NCBI GenBank assembly: GCA_022843605.1
Contig: JALHNI010000059.1
Coordinates: 1 to 37,369 of the forward strand
Reading direction: 5' to 3'
Source: Bryobacter sp.
GTDB lineage: Bacteria > Acidobacteriota > Terriglobia > Bryobacterales > Bryobacteraceae
DNA: 37,369 nt
The translations under genes were made by a program, and so were the position numbers. The notes under the pieces were generated by a model. It saw only the letters and a list, made by a program, of their open reading frames with translations. It did not search any database and was not told the DNA's origin. Positions 8,389 to 17,210 of this stretch are shown one piece after another. Within the stretch, counting starts at the first letter, position 1. Each line of letters starts with the position of its first letter.

Positions 8389-9669
8389 TTACGGGCGGGC
8401 CAGGTATTTCTGGTAGAGGCGGGTTTGGCGGTTCTCGAGGCTGACGTTGCGGCCTTGGATAAACATCATCTTCACTTGGGTGCGGACTTCGAGGGGGTCG
8501 CCGTCGGTGAGGAAAAGGTCGGCGGATTTTCCGGGCTCGAGGGAACCGGTGATAGCGCCCACGCCAAAGATTTCGGCCGCGTCGATGGTGAGGGCCCTCC
8601 AGGCGGCGTCCATAGGCAGACCGTAGGCGACTGCGTAGCCGGCCTCAAAGGGCAGGTTGCGCGCAAACTGGTTGTCATAAGTGGCGAAGGCGAATTTCAC
8701 GCCCGCTTTGTGTAACTCGCCAGGCAAAGAGTAAGCAGCGTCGTAGGCGTCGTCTTCGTCGAGGGGTAAGTCAGTCGGTTGGCCGACAATGACCGGGATC
8801 TTCTTTTGGGCGAGACGAGCCAGTTGGGTGCCAGGCTTGCGGACGTCGAAGAGCACCAGTTTGACTTTGTGCTTTTCGGCGAAGTCGACGGCATCGCGGA
8901 TGCCGCGCTCGCGCTGGGCGGCAATCAGGAGCGGCAACTTGCCCTCTAATAGCGGCAGCATGGCTTCGAATTGCATGTCGGGCAGGAAACTCTCCGTCGC
9001 GGCCTTCTTGGCCTGCTGATAGCGGCGGGACCTCTCGAAGAATTCATCGATCTTGCGCATTTCCACTTCATAGCGGCGCTTGGCCTCGGCGTAAGGAATC
9101 TCGGTGCGTCCAGCGGGAAAGCCGAAGGTGACGGTTTGGATGGTGGGGAAGCGAACGAGCATTCCGGCGCTGGGGGAGAGGGCAAGATCCTCCCAGGTCC
9201 AGCCATCGAGACGTAACATGGCGGCCTGGCCGCGGACGATGCTTTGACCGGGGGCACCACCGATCGCGATGGCGGCGGGAAGCGTGAGGGCGGCAGTGAT
9301 TCCGTTGGCGCGCGTGACGAGGATGTGTTCGGTTTCGGGGTTGACGGCGACGATGGCGCGCACCTGCGGAATGAACTCGCCGATTTCATTCGTGTCGTTG
9401 GTTTCGCGCACGCTACTGACTTCTGAAAGGCCAATCTGAGTAGCACAGTTGATCATGCCGGGCCAGGCATGCAGACCTTTGGCATTGATCACTTTGACGC
9501 CTTTAGGGGCCTGGACTTTGGCGCCAAGAGCGGATATCTTGCCGTTCTCAATCAGTAGCGAGCCTCCGGCGATCTCCGGCCCGGTGACGGGGTGAAGCGT
9601 GGCGTTGCGAATGAGGTAGGATTCCTGCGCGCTAGCGAGCGCGGCTACGGCAAATACGAGTAACTTCAC
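8389..9669 (-). CDS. Exported amidohydrolase-fold protein lacking the metal-binding HxH
   Basis: A 426-residue protein with a signal peptide (MKLLVFAVAALASAQE) and overall amidohydrolase architecture: an N-terminal beta-sandwich (YLIRNATLHPVTG, GSLLIENGKISALGA) and a C-terminal DAAEIFGVGAITGSLEPGKSADLFLTDGDP. Where active relatives carry PG-x-ID-x-H-x-H, this protein has PGMINCATQ, with Ala76 and Gln78 in place of both histidines. Later ligand positions also lack His, and TYDNQFARN stands where the catalytic Asp usually lies. It is probably a pseudoenzyme or a partner subunit. Its ATG overlaps the upstream amidohydrolase stop by 4 nt, so it is translationally coupled as the last gene of a three-gene operon. 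Confidence 0.85.
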   Translation of the reverse strand: MKLLVFAVAALASAQESYLIRNATLHPVTGPEIAGGSLLIENGKISALGAKVQAPKGVKVINAKGLHAWPGMINCATQIGLSEVSSVRETNDTNEIGEFIPQVRAIVAVNPETEHILVTRANGITAALTLPAAIAIGGAPGQSIVRGQAAMLRLDGWTWEDLALSPSAGMLVRFPTIQTVTFGFPAGRTEIPYAEAKRRYEVEMRKIDEFFERSRRYQQAKKAATESFLPDMQFEAMLPLLEGKLPLLIAAQRERGIRDAVDFAEKHKVKLVLFDVRKPGTQLARLAQKKIPVIVGQPTDLPLDEDDAYDAAYSLPGELHKAGVKFAFATYDNQFARNLPFEAGYAVAYGLPMDAAWRALTIDAAEIFGVGAITGSLEPGKSADLFLTDGDPLEVRTQVKMMFIQGRNVSLENRQTRLYQKYLARP

Positions 9670-11012
9670 TGCGCCGACTCCTCACCGGACTGGTCGCGCC
9701 GCGAAGGCGGAGCGCCCTTTTTCTGCTGGCCCGGAGCATCCAGCTTCAGCTGATCTTCGAGAGCTTTCTTGGCGGCGGCGCGGCGTCCACGTTCGCTCAA
9801 GTCCTTGTCGCGTTCGAAATAGAGGGTGCCGTCGATGTAGACTTTCTGGGGCACGGCGTAAGTGGAGAGCGGTGGCTTATTCCAGATGACTAAGTCAGCG
9901 CTCTTTCCGGGCTCAATGGAGCCGATGAGATGGTCCACTTTCATATGTTTGGCAGGGTTGATGGTGACGAGCGCGAGGGCTTGGTCTTCGGTGAGTCCGC
10001 CGTAGCGGATGGCCTTAGCGGCTTCGGTATTCAGGCGGCGCATGAGTCCGGCATCGTCGGAATTCACTCCGGCGAGAACGCCTTTCTTGGTCATGATCGC
10101 CATGTTATAGGGTATGCCGTCGGCGACTTCCATTTTGTAACTCCACCAGTCGCTAAAGCCGGCGCCCGCTACGCCGTGCCGCACCATCTCCTTGGCGACT
10201 TTGTAACCTTCCTGAACATGCTGGAATGTTGCGAGGCGGAAGCCGAACTCTTCGGCGACGCGCATCATCATGAGCATTTCGTCGGAGCGGTAAGCATGAC
10301 AGTGAACGAGGCGCTTGCCTTCCAGGACTTCGACGAGGGCTTCGAGTTTGAGGTCGCGGCGGGGGGCCAGGGGCGACTTGCCGGCTTTGAAGTCGGCCAC
10401 CTTCTTTTGATAGACGCGCGCTTCGGTGAAGGCCTGGCGATAGACGTCTTCAACGCCCATGCGGGTGGCGGGATAACGAGGTACGCCGCCGGGAGCAGGC
10501 GTGTTGCCTTGACGCTTCGGATTCTCACCGAGGGCGAATTTGATTGAGTTGGTTCCACCATCCATCAACAACTCGCCGGCCGTCTTTCCCCAGCGCATCT
10601 TGATCAACTGATTGTTACCGCCGATGGCATTGGCGCTGCCATGGAGGATGTTCGCGGTGGTAACGCCGCCGGCGAGGGCGCGATAGATCGCGACGTCCTC
10701 GGCGTCAAGGACGTCCTTAATCTGGACCATCGAAGAGACGGAGACGGAGCCTTCGTTGACGCCGAAACCCTGGACGGCAATGTGCGAGTGACTGTCGATG
10801 ATCCCGGGCGACACGTGAAGTCCGGAGCCGTCGATGACTTTGGCGCCGGGGGGGACAATGAGCTTATCGCCGACGGCGGTGATCTTGCCGCCGCTAAAGG
10901 CAACCGAGCCAACGAAGGCGGGCTTGGTGGCGGTGTAGACGGTGGCGTTTTGAATGACGGTAGCCTCCTGAGCGAGGAGAGCGGGAGCCAGGAGCAGCAT
11001 AAGATTCTTCAT
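9666..11012 (-). CDS. Exported amidohydrolase with intact metal site
   Basis: A 448-residue member of the imidazolonepropionase/prolidase-like amidohydrolase group. After a signal peptide (MKNLMLLLAPALLAQ) the HxH is intact (PGIIDSHSHIAV, His75 and His77). Downstream there are candidate ligands in LVHCHAYRS, FQHVQEGY and the catalytic Asp region VNSDDAGLM. Lysines near RWGKTAGELL or SIKFALGEN could be the carbamylated bridging lysine. The C-terminal INPAKHMKVDHLIGSIEPGK is typical of the family. The last 40 residues are a charged extension. It is the middle gene of the operon, overlapping both neighbours by 4 nt, and the only one of the three with a complete active site. Likely substrates are dipeptides, isopeptides or cyclic amides in the periplasm, but that is inference. 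Confidence 0.9.
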   Translation of the reverse strand: MKNLMLLLAPALLAQEATVIQNATVYTATKPAFVGSVAFSGGKITAVGDKLIVPPGAKVIDGSGLHVSPGIIDSHSHIAVQGFGVNEGSVSVSSMVQIKDVLDAEDVAIYRALAGGVTTANILHGSANAIGGNNQLIKMRWGKTAGELLMDGGTNSIKFALGENPKRQGNTPAPGGVPRYPATRMGVEDVYRQAFTEARVYQKKVADFKAGKSPLAPRRDLKLEALVEVLEGKRLVHCHAYRSDEMLMMMRVAEEFGFRLATFQHVQEGYKVAKEMVRHGVAGAGFSDWWSYKMEVADGIPYNMAIMTKKGVLAGVNSDDAGLMRRLNTEAAKAIRYGGLTEDQALALVTINPAKHMKVDHLIGSIEPGKSADLVIWNKPPLSTYAVPQKVYIDGTLYFERDKDLSERGRRAAAKKALEDQLKLDAPGQQKKGAPPSRRDQSGEESAQ

Positions 11013-12295
11013 CGGGTGGACTCCTTGGCCGCCGGCGTGGCGGGCGGTGGAGGCGGCAAGTATTTGATGCCGTCGACAATAATGTATTCGATGCGAGGAC
11101 GGTCACTGAGTAAGTCACCGCGGGTGACGACTAAGTTGGCAATCTTGCCTTTTTCGATGCTACCCATGCGGTCAGCAACACCGAAGATCTCGGCCGGAGC
11201 GAGAGTGAGGGCGCGGAGAGCGTCAGCTTCCGGCAAGCCCATCTGCATCGCTTTCTTGACGCCGCGCAACATGTCGGAGGCGGATTGGCCGTCGGAGTAA
11301 AAGGCGAATTTGATGCCGTTTTTGGCGAGGATGCCAGGGGTGGAAGCCGCTTTGGCGCGGGTTTCGAGCGCGCGAGCAGATTCGACTTGCTCAGGATCGG
11401 CGTCCGGGGCGCGAGTAGGCCACTTTGTGGAGACCAGGACCGGGAGCCCGGAGGCTTTCAGAATTTCCGGCGCGCGGTAGCCTTCGTGCAGGCCGAAGAG
11501 GACGGCGGGGACGTTGAGCTCTTTGGCGAAGCGAGTGACACGGTCAATCTCGCCGAGGCTGACAGCGGGAAAGAGCAGGCGCGGACTTTCGGCGAGGCCT
11601 TCGAGTGCCCGATCGTACTCGGGCCGCGTGCGGCCCTTGGGGTCACGATCGTAGGCGGCTTTGGCTTGTTTGTAGTGATCGAGATCGAGGTAGATCTGGC
11701 GAATGTAGGCGAAGACGCCCATGAGGGAACTGGGGAATCCGCGGCCGCCTCCGCCACCGATGACGAAGGAGACGTACTGGCCGGCGGGGGAGAGCACGAT
11801 GAGGCGGGAAGGCCGAGCATCGCCGAGGTTCATGATGGCGCCCTGGCCCGCGAAGATGCCGGCGAGGGGAAACGTCGCGGCAGAGGTGAAGCCCTGGCTG
11901 CGCGCCGACTCGACGCGCGGATCGGTGGCGCGAAGCTTGTCGGCAATGCGCTCCCAACTAAAGGTGCGAGGACGGTCTTCGGGACCGCGGGCAGGCGGGG
12001 CGGGTTGCGTGGCTGCGCTTGGAGCGTTCTGGCGGGGCCCATCCTGACCGAGGGTGGAGAGGGCATCGACGAGACCCGGATAGACGGTGAGCCCCTCCCC
12101 TTCGATGACCCAGGAGTCGGCAGGAACGTTGAGGTCCGGGCCAACAGCTTCAATGAGGCCATCGCGAATGAGCACCGTGGCTTTCGGTAGAGTGCCACTG
12201 CTGACGGTGACCACCTTGGCATTCCGAATGGCCAAACCGGAGGGCACTTCGGCCCATGCCGCCATCGCCAAAAACAGGAGCAGAAACAGACGCAT
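11009..12295 (-). CDS. Exported amidohydrolase-fold protein lacking the metal-binding HxH (first gene of operon)
   Basis: A 428-residue protein starting at the ATG at 12295, which gives a signal peptide (MRLFLLLFLAMAAWAE); the open frame runs further upstream but that part overlaps the purM promoter and is not coding. The fold signature (LAIRNAKVVTVSSG, VLIRDGLIEAVG) and the C-terminal PAEIFGVADRMGSIEKGKIA are present. The metal motif is replaced by PGLVDALST, with Leu79 and Thr81 where histidines belong. A glycine-rich loop (FVIGGGGGRGFPSS) and a C-terminal proline run are unusual. It is probably catalytically dead or altered, and coupled by a 4-nt overlap to the active middle gene. It diverges from purM over 51 bp. 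Confidence 0.85.
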   Translation of the reverse strand: MRLFLLLFLAMAAWAEVPSGLAIRNAKVVTVSSGTLPKATVLIRDGLIEAVGPDLNVPADSWVIEGEGLTVYPGLVDALSTLGQDGPRQNAPSAATQPAPPARGPEDRPRTFSWERIADKLRATDPRVESARSQGFTSAATFPLAGIFAGQGAIMNLGDARPSRLIVLSPAGQYVSFVIGGGGGRGFPSSLMGVFAYIRQIYLDLDHYKQAKAAYDRDPKGRTRPEYDRALEGLAESPRLLFPAVSLGEIDRVTRFAKELNVPAVLFGLHEGYRAPEILKASGLPVLVSTKWPTRAPDADPEQVESARALETRAKAASTPGILAKNGIKFAFYSDGQSASDMLRGVKKAMQMGLPEADALRALTLAPAEIFGVADRMGSIEKGKIANLVVTRGDLLSDRPRIEYIIVDGIKYLPPPPPATPAAKESTR

Positions 12296-12346
12296 CGTTT
12301 CGCTATCATAGGAGTTTCCTTCCTGTTTTGCCAATCGAAAGAACAA

Positions 12347-13375
12347 ATGAGCCAACCTAATCAAGGCATGCGCTACGCGGATGCCGGAGTCAACATTGAC
12401 GAAGCCGATCGCGCAGTTTCCTCCATCAAAAAGCTGGCCCGGGCCACGTTTACGCCGAGCGTCCTGACGGGCATTGGCAGCTTTGGCGCGATGTATGCGC
12501 TTGAAGGTTATAAGAAGCCGGTGCTGATTTCGTCGGCGGATGGAGTGGGCACCAAGCTGAAGGTGGCGCAATTGGCGAATCGCCACACGACGATCGGCGA
12601 AGACCTGGTAAATCATTGCGTGAACGATATCGCCGTACAGGGTGCGCGGCCGCTGTATTTTCTGGACTACTTTGCGGTGGGCACGCTGGACGCGGTGGTT
12701 TGCGCCGAAGTGGTGGCGGGGTTGGCACGCGGATGCAAGCGAAACGGCTGCGCGCTGATCGGTGGCGAGACGGCGGAAATGCCGGGCTTTTATCAGCCGG
12801 GCGAGTACGATGTGGCGGGCTTTATTGTGGGTGCGGCTGAGCGGTCCCGTCTACTGACGGGGGACAAGATCAAGTCGGGCGATGTGTTGCTGGGCTTGCC
12901 GTCGACGGGTTTGCATACCAACGGCTATTCACTCGCGCGGCGGATTTTCTTCGCCGATTTGAAGGTGGACAGCGTTGTGCCCGAATTAGGTTTGACGGTG
13001 GCCGATGAGCTGTTAAAGGTGCACAAGAGCTACCTGAAGCCCTTGTTGGCCATGCAGGAAGCGGGTTTGGTGCGTGGCGCGGCGCACATCACTGGCGGCG
13101 GCATGACGGACAACATTCCACGGGTGTTGCCGAAGGGGCTGGGGGTGGAGATCGACACCAAGAGTTGGCCGGTGCTGCCGGTATTCGAGAGTTTGCGCGA
13201 ACGCGGGAATGTGCCGGAAGACGACTGGCGGCGAACGTTCAACCTGGGCATTGGGATGGTGTTGGTGGTGCCGGCGGCGAAGCTATGGGCGGCGCAGGCG
13301 TTGCTAAAGAAGCAGCGCGAGAAGAGCTACGTGATCGGCACAGTGGTGAAGGGCGCGGGCGTTCGCTACGTATGA
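12347..13375 (+). CDS. purM: Phosphoribosylformylglycinamidine cyclo-ligase (AIR synthetase)
   Basis: A 342-residue protein that converts FGAM to AIR with ATP in de novo purine synthesis. Conserved PurM stretches are obvious: YADAGVNIDEADRAVSSIK, ISSADGVGTKLKVA, DLVNHCVNDIAVQGARPLYF, ALIGGETAEMPGFY, LPSTGLHTNGYSLAR and HITGGGMTDNIPRVL. The length is normal for the family (about 340). The stop codon overlaps the purN start by 4 nt (ATGA), so the two are translationally coupled. Upstream lie 51 bp shared with the divergent amidohydrolase operon. The cytoplasmic role and the assignment are secure. Confidence 0.97.
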   Translation: MSQPNQGMRYADAGVNIDEADRAVSSIKKLARATFTPSVLTGIGSFGAMYALEGYKKPVLISSADGVGTKLKVAQLANRHTTIGEDLVNHCVNDIAVQGARPLYFLDYFAVGTLDAVVCAEVVAGLARGCKRNGCALIGGETAEMPGFYQPGEYDVAGFIVGAAERSRLLTGDKIKSGDVLLGLPSTGLHTNGYSLARRIFFADLKVDSVVPELGLTVADELLKVHKSYLKPLLAMQEAGLVRGAAHITGGGMTDNIPRVLPKGLGVEIDTKSWPVLPVFESLRERGNVPEDDWRRTFNLGIGMVLVVPAAKLWAAQALLKKQREKSYVIGTVVKGAGVRYV

Positions 13376-13938
13376 AGAAGTTGGGCATCCTGATCTCGGG
13401 CCGGGGCTCGAACTTCGAAGCCATCGCGCGGGCCGTGCAGGATGGCCGGCTGCAGGCCCAGATCGCAGTGGTGATTTCGAATCGGCCTGAAGCGAAGGGG
13501 CTTGAAACGGCGCGGGCGATGGGGCTGCAGGCGGTAAGTTTGCCGTCGAAAGGCGTCGAGCGGTCAGCCTACGACCGGCAGTTGGTGCAGGTGTTGCGGC
13601 AAAACAATGTGGACCTGGTTTGTTTAGCGGGGTTTATGCGCTTGCTGACGCCGGTGATGATCCAGGCGTTTGCCGGACGGATCATTAATATTCATCCGTC
13701 GTTGTTGCCGGCATTTCCCGGGCTGGATGCGCAGAAGCAGGCTTTCGATTATGGCGTGAAGATCACGGGCTGCACGGTGCACTATGTAATTGAAGAGATG
13801 GATGCGGGGCCGATTTTGCGCCAGGCCGCGGTGCCCGTTTTACCCAACGATACGGTAGACGATTTGTCGAAACGAATTCTCGCCGCCGAACATCAACTCT
13901 ATGTTGAGACCCTACAAGATGTGCTTACAAAAATATAA
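13372..13938 (+). CDS. purN: Phosphoribosylglycinamide formyltransferase (GAR transformylase)
   Basis: A 188-residue protein that transfers a formyl group from 10-formyl-THF to GAR, the step before FGAM formation in the same pathway as PurM. The key features are ILISGRGSN near the start for phosphoribosyl binding, FMRLLTPVMI, and the folate/catalytic region INIHPSLLPAFPGLDA with the active-site His, followed by GCTVHYVIEEMDAGPI with the conserved Asp. The longer open frame begins at 13165 inside purM; the ATG at 13372, overlapping the purM stop, is the right start. The gene overlaps the next ORF by about 20 nt, so all three may be co-transcribed. Confidence 0.96.
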   Translation: MKKLGILISGRGSNFEAIARAVQDGRLQAQIAVVISNRPEAKGLETARAMGLQAVSLPSKGVERSAYDRQLVQVLRQNNVDLVCLAGFMRLLTPVMIQAFAGRIINIHPSLLPAFPGLDAQKQAFDYGVKITGCTVHYVIEEMDAGPILRQAAVPVLPNDTVDDLSKRILAAEHQLYVETLQDVLTKI

Positions 13939-14980
13939 ATTAATCCCGACGTTTCTCTGTCTCTCGCTACTGGTATTCGCTGATCAGATTCAACTGAAAA
14001 ACGGCGACCGCGTAACCGGCTCCATTGTAAAGAAAGATGCGACAACGCTGACCATCAAGTCGGCGCACTTTGGAACCATCACGCTGCCTTGGGCCGAAGT
14101 GGAAAGTGTGAAAGCCGACACACCGCTCAGCGTCGTGCTGCCCGATGGCCGCACGCTGGAGGCGACACTCGCCACGACGGGCAGTAAGGTGGAAGTGGCC
14201 GCGAAGAGCGGCACCCAAACAGTTGAGACTAAGGATATCGTCGCACTGCGGAACAAGACTGAGCAACGCAGCTATGAGCGATTGCTGAACCCTGGCTTCA
14301 CGGATCTGTGGGCGGGCACGGCGACCGTCGGTTGGGCAGGCACGCGCGGCAACGCCCGCACGGCGACGTTCACGACGAGCATGGGCGCGGCACGCCAGAC
14401 CAACCGCGATAAGACTTCCATCTACTTCAACGCCATTCGCGCCTCGGCGCTGTTGCGTGGCCTAAACGAGAAGACGGCGCAGGCGGTTCGCGGTGGCTGG
14501 GGCTACAACCGGAATGTCTCCTCCCGCATGTTCATCAATACCTTCAACGATTGGGAATATGACCGTTTCCAAAACCTGGACCTGCGCACCGTGCTCGGCG
14601 GCGGTCTCGGCTTCACGGCCTGGAAAAGTGAGAAAGGCCGCTTGGACCTGGTGGGCGGTGCGGCGTGGAACCGTGAAAAATTCGATCCGTCGCCGGAGGC
14701 GGTTTTCGTGCGTAACTCCGCTGAAGCTTATTGGGGCGACGACCTCAACTACAGCCTGAATGCCCGTACGTCGCTGTTCCAGAATTTCCGTATGTTCAAT
14801 AACCTGACGAACACGGGCGCCTATCGCGTCAATTTCGACGTCGGAGCGCGGACTCAGTTACTCAAATGGCTGACGTGGAATATCTCGGTGTCGGACCGTT
14901 TCCTGAGTAACCCGGTGCCAGGACGCCTGAATAACGACTTCCTGTATACGACGGGCTTCGGTATTTCTTTCGCGCGGTAA
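13919..14980 (+). CDS. DUF481-type outer-membrane protein
   Basis: About 353 residues. I chose the ATG at 13919 because it puts the hydrophobic signal (LIPTFLCLSLLVFA) close to the N-terminus; ATG 13901 is six codons upstream and also possible. Residues 25-110 (IQLKNGDRVTGSIVKKDATT) form a small Sm-like N-terminal domain common ahead of DUF481. The remainder is alternating aromatic and polar beta strands (GTATVGWAGTRGNARTATFT, RTVLGGGLGFTAWKSEKGRL, TGFGISFAR with C-terminal aromatic-Ala-Arg), as in DUF481 proteins that resemble short outer-membrane beta-barrels. The exact role is unknown. The start overlaps purN by 20 nt; the end is 18 bp from convergent mutL. Confidence 0.8.
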   Translation: MCLQKYKLIPTFLCLSLLVFADQIQLKNGDRVTGSIVKKDATTLTIKSAHFGTITLPWAEVESVKADTPLSVVLPDGRTLEATLATTGSKVEVAAKSGTQTVETKDIVALRNKTEQRSYERLLNPGFTDLWAGTATVGWAGTRGNARTATFTTSMGAARQTNRDKTSIYFNAIRASALLRGLNEKTAQAVRGGWGYNRNVSSRMFINTFNDWEYDRFQNLDLRTVLGGGLGFTAWKSEKGRLDLVGGAAWNREKFDPSPEAVFVRNSAEAYWGDDLNYSLNARTSLFQNFRMFNNLTNTGAYRVNFDVGARTQLLKWLTWNISVSDRFLSNPVPGRLNNDFLYTTGFGISFAR

Positions 14981-14998
14981 GAGACTACCCAGAGACAG

Positions 14999-16942
14999 CT
15001 AAATGCGGTGGAAGCTCTTGAGGATTTCGCGCATCGAGTAGCGAAGGGCGATCGGGCGGCCGTGCGGGCAACTCATCGGATACTCGCATTCGCCCAGCTT
15101 CTTCAAGAGCCACTCCATCTTGGTCATGTCGAGCGGCATGTTGATCTTGATAGCCGCGCGGCAGCCGATGGACGCGGCGACATTACGCCGGATCTCCTCG
15201 AGAGTGGCGCGGCGCATTTCGGATTCCGCGATTTCGAGAATCTCCAGGACGACTTTCTCAACGTTGGCGGGGCCGATGTCGGCGGGCGCGGCTTGGACCG
15301 CGATCGCGCGACGGCCTACGGGAGCGGTATCGAACCCGGCGCGGTCCAGCTCCTGCGCGATTCGTTCGTATTCGATTTCCTGCCCGGCCGTCAGTTCCAG
15401 CACCAGTGGCACGAGTAGCTGCTGGCGCTCCACTTGTCCGGCGGCCTGCTGGCGTAAGACCTGTTCAAAGAGGATGCGCTCGTGCGCAACGTGCTGGTCA
15501 ATGATCCAAAGGCCATCGCGGCCGGCGGCGATGATGAAGCTGTCGTGCAACTGGCCAAGGGGGCGGAGGTCCTTTAGCGCTTCCAGGTTGACGGCCTCGG
15601 CGTAGCTGCCGGCGGGCAAGGCGCCGTGGGTATCAGGCACGGGCCCGCGGACAAAACCGGGATGACCGATGGTGGGCGAGGGCGGAGCGAGCTGGGGATC
15701 GCCAAAATCGAAGCGGGGCGAGGGGCCCGCTTCGGCGCGCAGGCCCCAATTGGGCATGCTGACCTGCGGCAATTCACCGGCCGAGAAAAGCTCGCTGGGC
15801 GGGGGAGGCGGGGGACCGCCTTGGACGATCTGCGAGAACTCGGAATAGGGCAGTTGGGCGGCAGGTTGGGTGGGCTGGCCGAAGGAAGGCTGAAGGGGGG
15901 CGGGCGCGGCGCTGATCGGGCGGGCCTGGGTTAGGGTGCGGCGAACCGAGTCACGGACAAAGTCGTGTACGAAGCTGCCTTGGCGGAAGCGGACCTCGGT
16001 CTTTGAGGGGTGAACGTTGACGTCGACCTCGGCGGGGTCGCAATCGAGGAAGAGCAGGGCGAAGGGGTAGGTACCGGGCGGAATCAGCTGGGTGTAGCCG
16101 GCGGTGAGGCCGTGCAAGAGCAGCCGGTCCCGAATCAGGCGGCCATTCACGAAGAGGTAAATGGAATTGCGATTCAGCTTCTGTACTTGGGGACCGCTTA
16201 CGAAGCCGCGCAAGCGGTACTGATTCATCAGGCCAGGCTCATCGCCGGGAAAGTCGCGTTCGTGGGTGCCGAGGTCGACGAGTTCGGTGAGCACCTGAGA
16301 GCCGAAGACCTGAAAGACGCGCTCGCGGATTTCGGTGACCGGGGTGACGGAGAGAAGTTCGTTGGCGTTGTGCCTCAACTGAATGGTTTTATCCGGGTGG
16401 GCGAGGCTGTAGTGCGTGACCAGAGCCGCAATATGGGCAAGTTCGGTGGGCTCGGTGCGGAGGAACTTCTTGCGCGCGGGAACATTGAAGAAGAGGTCGC
16501 GGACGGTAATGGTGGTGCCACGCGGGAGGGCCATCTCGTCGACCTTGATGAGCTTGCCGCCCGCGATCTCGACGCGAGTGCCGGTGGATTCTTCTTCAGC
16601 GCGGGTTTCGAGAACGAGGCGGGAAACGGAAGCGATGGAGGGGAGAGCTTCGCCGCGGAAGCCGAGGGTGGCGATGGCGAGCAGGTCCTTGACGCTGGAG
16701 AGCTTACTGGTGGCGTGCCGCTCAAAGGCGAGCAAAGCATCGTCGCGCAGCATGCCACAGCCATTGTCGGAGATGCGAATCAGGCGGCGGCCGCCGTTCT
16801 CGATCTCGAGACGCAGTTCGGTGGCGCCGGCATCGAGGGAGTTTTCGAGGAGTTCTTTGACCACGGAGGCAGGTCGCTCCACCACTTCGCCGGCGGCGAT
16901 CTGGTTGGCGACTGTATCGGAGAGAATGCGAATCCGGCCCAA
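14999..16942 (-). CDS. mutL: DNA mismatch repair protein MutL (endonuclease-type)
   Basis: A 647-residue protein. The N-terminal GHKL ATPase has motif I (VVKELLENSLDAGAT), motif II (RISDNGCGM) and motif III (RHATSKLSSVKDLLAIATLGFRGEALPSI). A proline-rich linker spans about residues 340-450. The C-terminal domain has DQHVAHERILFE at 482-493, the metal-binding endonuclease motif DQHA(x)2E(x)4E with Val in place of Ala but all acidic and His residues kept. It also has CPHGRP at 625-630, the zinc-binding motif of nicking MutLs. It should therefore be the latent-endonuclease type found in bacteria lacking MutH. No mutS is adjacent. The 348-bp region upstream contains two hairpins. Confidence 0.97.
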   Translation of the reverse strand: MGRIRILSDTVANQIAAGEVVERPASVVKELLENSLDAGATELRLEIENGGRRLIRISDNGCGMLRDDALLAFERHATSKLSSVKDLLAIATLGFRGEALPSIASVSRLVLETRAEEESTGTRVEIAGGKLIKVDEMALPRGTTITVRDLFFNVPARKKFLRTEPTELAHIAALVTHYSLAHPDKTIQLRHNANELLSVTPVTEIRERVFQVFGSQVLTELVDLGTHERDFPGDEPGLMNQYRLRGFVSGPQVQKLNRNSIYLFVNGRLIRDRLLLHGLTAGYTQLIPPGTYPFALLFLDCDPAEVDVNVHPSKTEVRFRQGSFVHDFVRDSVRRTLTQARPISAAPAPLQPSFGQPTQPAAQLPYSEFSQIVQGGPPPPPPSELFSAGELPQVSMPNWGLRAEAGPSPRFDFGDPQLAPPSPTIGHPGFVRGPVPDTHGALPAGSYAEAVNLEALKDLRPLGQLHDSFIIAAGRDGLWIIDQHVAHERILFEQVLRQQAAGQVERQQLLVPLVLELTAGQEIEYERIAQELDRAGFDTAPVGRRAIAVQAAPADIGPANVEKVVLEILEIAESEMRRATLEEIRRNVAASIGCRAAIKINMPLDMTKMEWLLKKLGECEYPMSCPHGRPIALRYSMREILKSFHRI

Positions 16943-17010
16943 GGTATCAGGCTAGCGCTTTCGGCGGGGGAAACGGTAGGGGGGAGGTGGCCGTTTGAAC
17001 CGGAGGTGGA

Positions 17011-17037
17011 GGGAGCCTCTCCTCCGAGAAGGCTCCC
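17011..17037 (-). terminator. Hairpin, 8-bp stem, upstream of mutL
   Basis: GGGAGCCT at 17011-17018 pairs perfectly with AGGCTCCC at 17030-17037. The 11-nt loop can extend the stem by a further CTC/GAG past a one-base bulge. On the minus strand it follows the T-rich stretch after the 17048-17082 hairpin. No T-run follows it directly, so it may be a second element of a tandem terminator or a 5'-leader structure in the mutL transcript. Confidence 0.4.
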
Positions 17038-17047
17038 AAAACTTGAA

Positions 17048-17082
17048 GCGTAGGATACACCGTGGAGTGGTGTATCCTACGC
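17048..17082 (-). terminator. Perfect 14-bp stem-loop, probable terminator of the hydrolase operon
   Basis: GCGTAGGATACACC (17048-17061) and GGTGTATCCTACGC (17069-17082) are exact reverse complements around a 7-nt loop. Reading on the minus strand, the stem is followed by TTCAAGTTTT, a moderate U-tract, and it lies between the hydrolase stop and the mutL start. The best reading is an intrinsic terminator. A palindromic repeat unit is the alternative, since GTAG at the stem base and a RAYT gene 2.7 kb away are reminiscent of REP elements. Confidence 0.55.
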
Positions 17083-17117
17083 ACCCGAAAGAGAGAAGCC
17101 AAGAAAGGAGTTCTGAA

Positions 17118-17210
17118 ATGCCTTACGGAATCCGTCGCAATTTCCCTGGCGCGATTAGCTCTACTTTAGTGATATCCCCGGCTCCCGCCAATCCCGCGTG
17201 TGCAGGTTAA
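17118..17210 (+). CDS. Possible 30-residue peptide gene
   Basis: The ATG at 17118 is preceded by AAAGGAG at good spacing, one of the strongest ribosome-binding sites in the window. The predicted product begins MPYGIRRNFPGA and ends ANPACAG. No homologous family is recognised, and no export signal or cysteine pattern stands out beyond a single Cys. The strong SD is the only support; it could be a chance ORF. Confidence 0.25.
   Translation: MPYGIRRNFPGAISSTLVISPAPANPACAG

Noticed and set aside
16010..17053. 347-codon plus-strand open frame
   Set aside because: Antisense to mutL, whose ATPase and endonuclease motifs are unmistakable.
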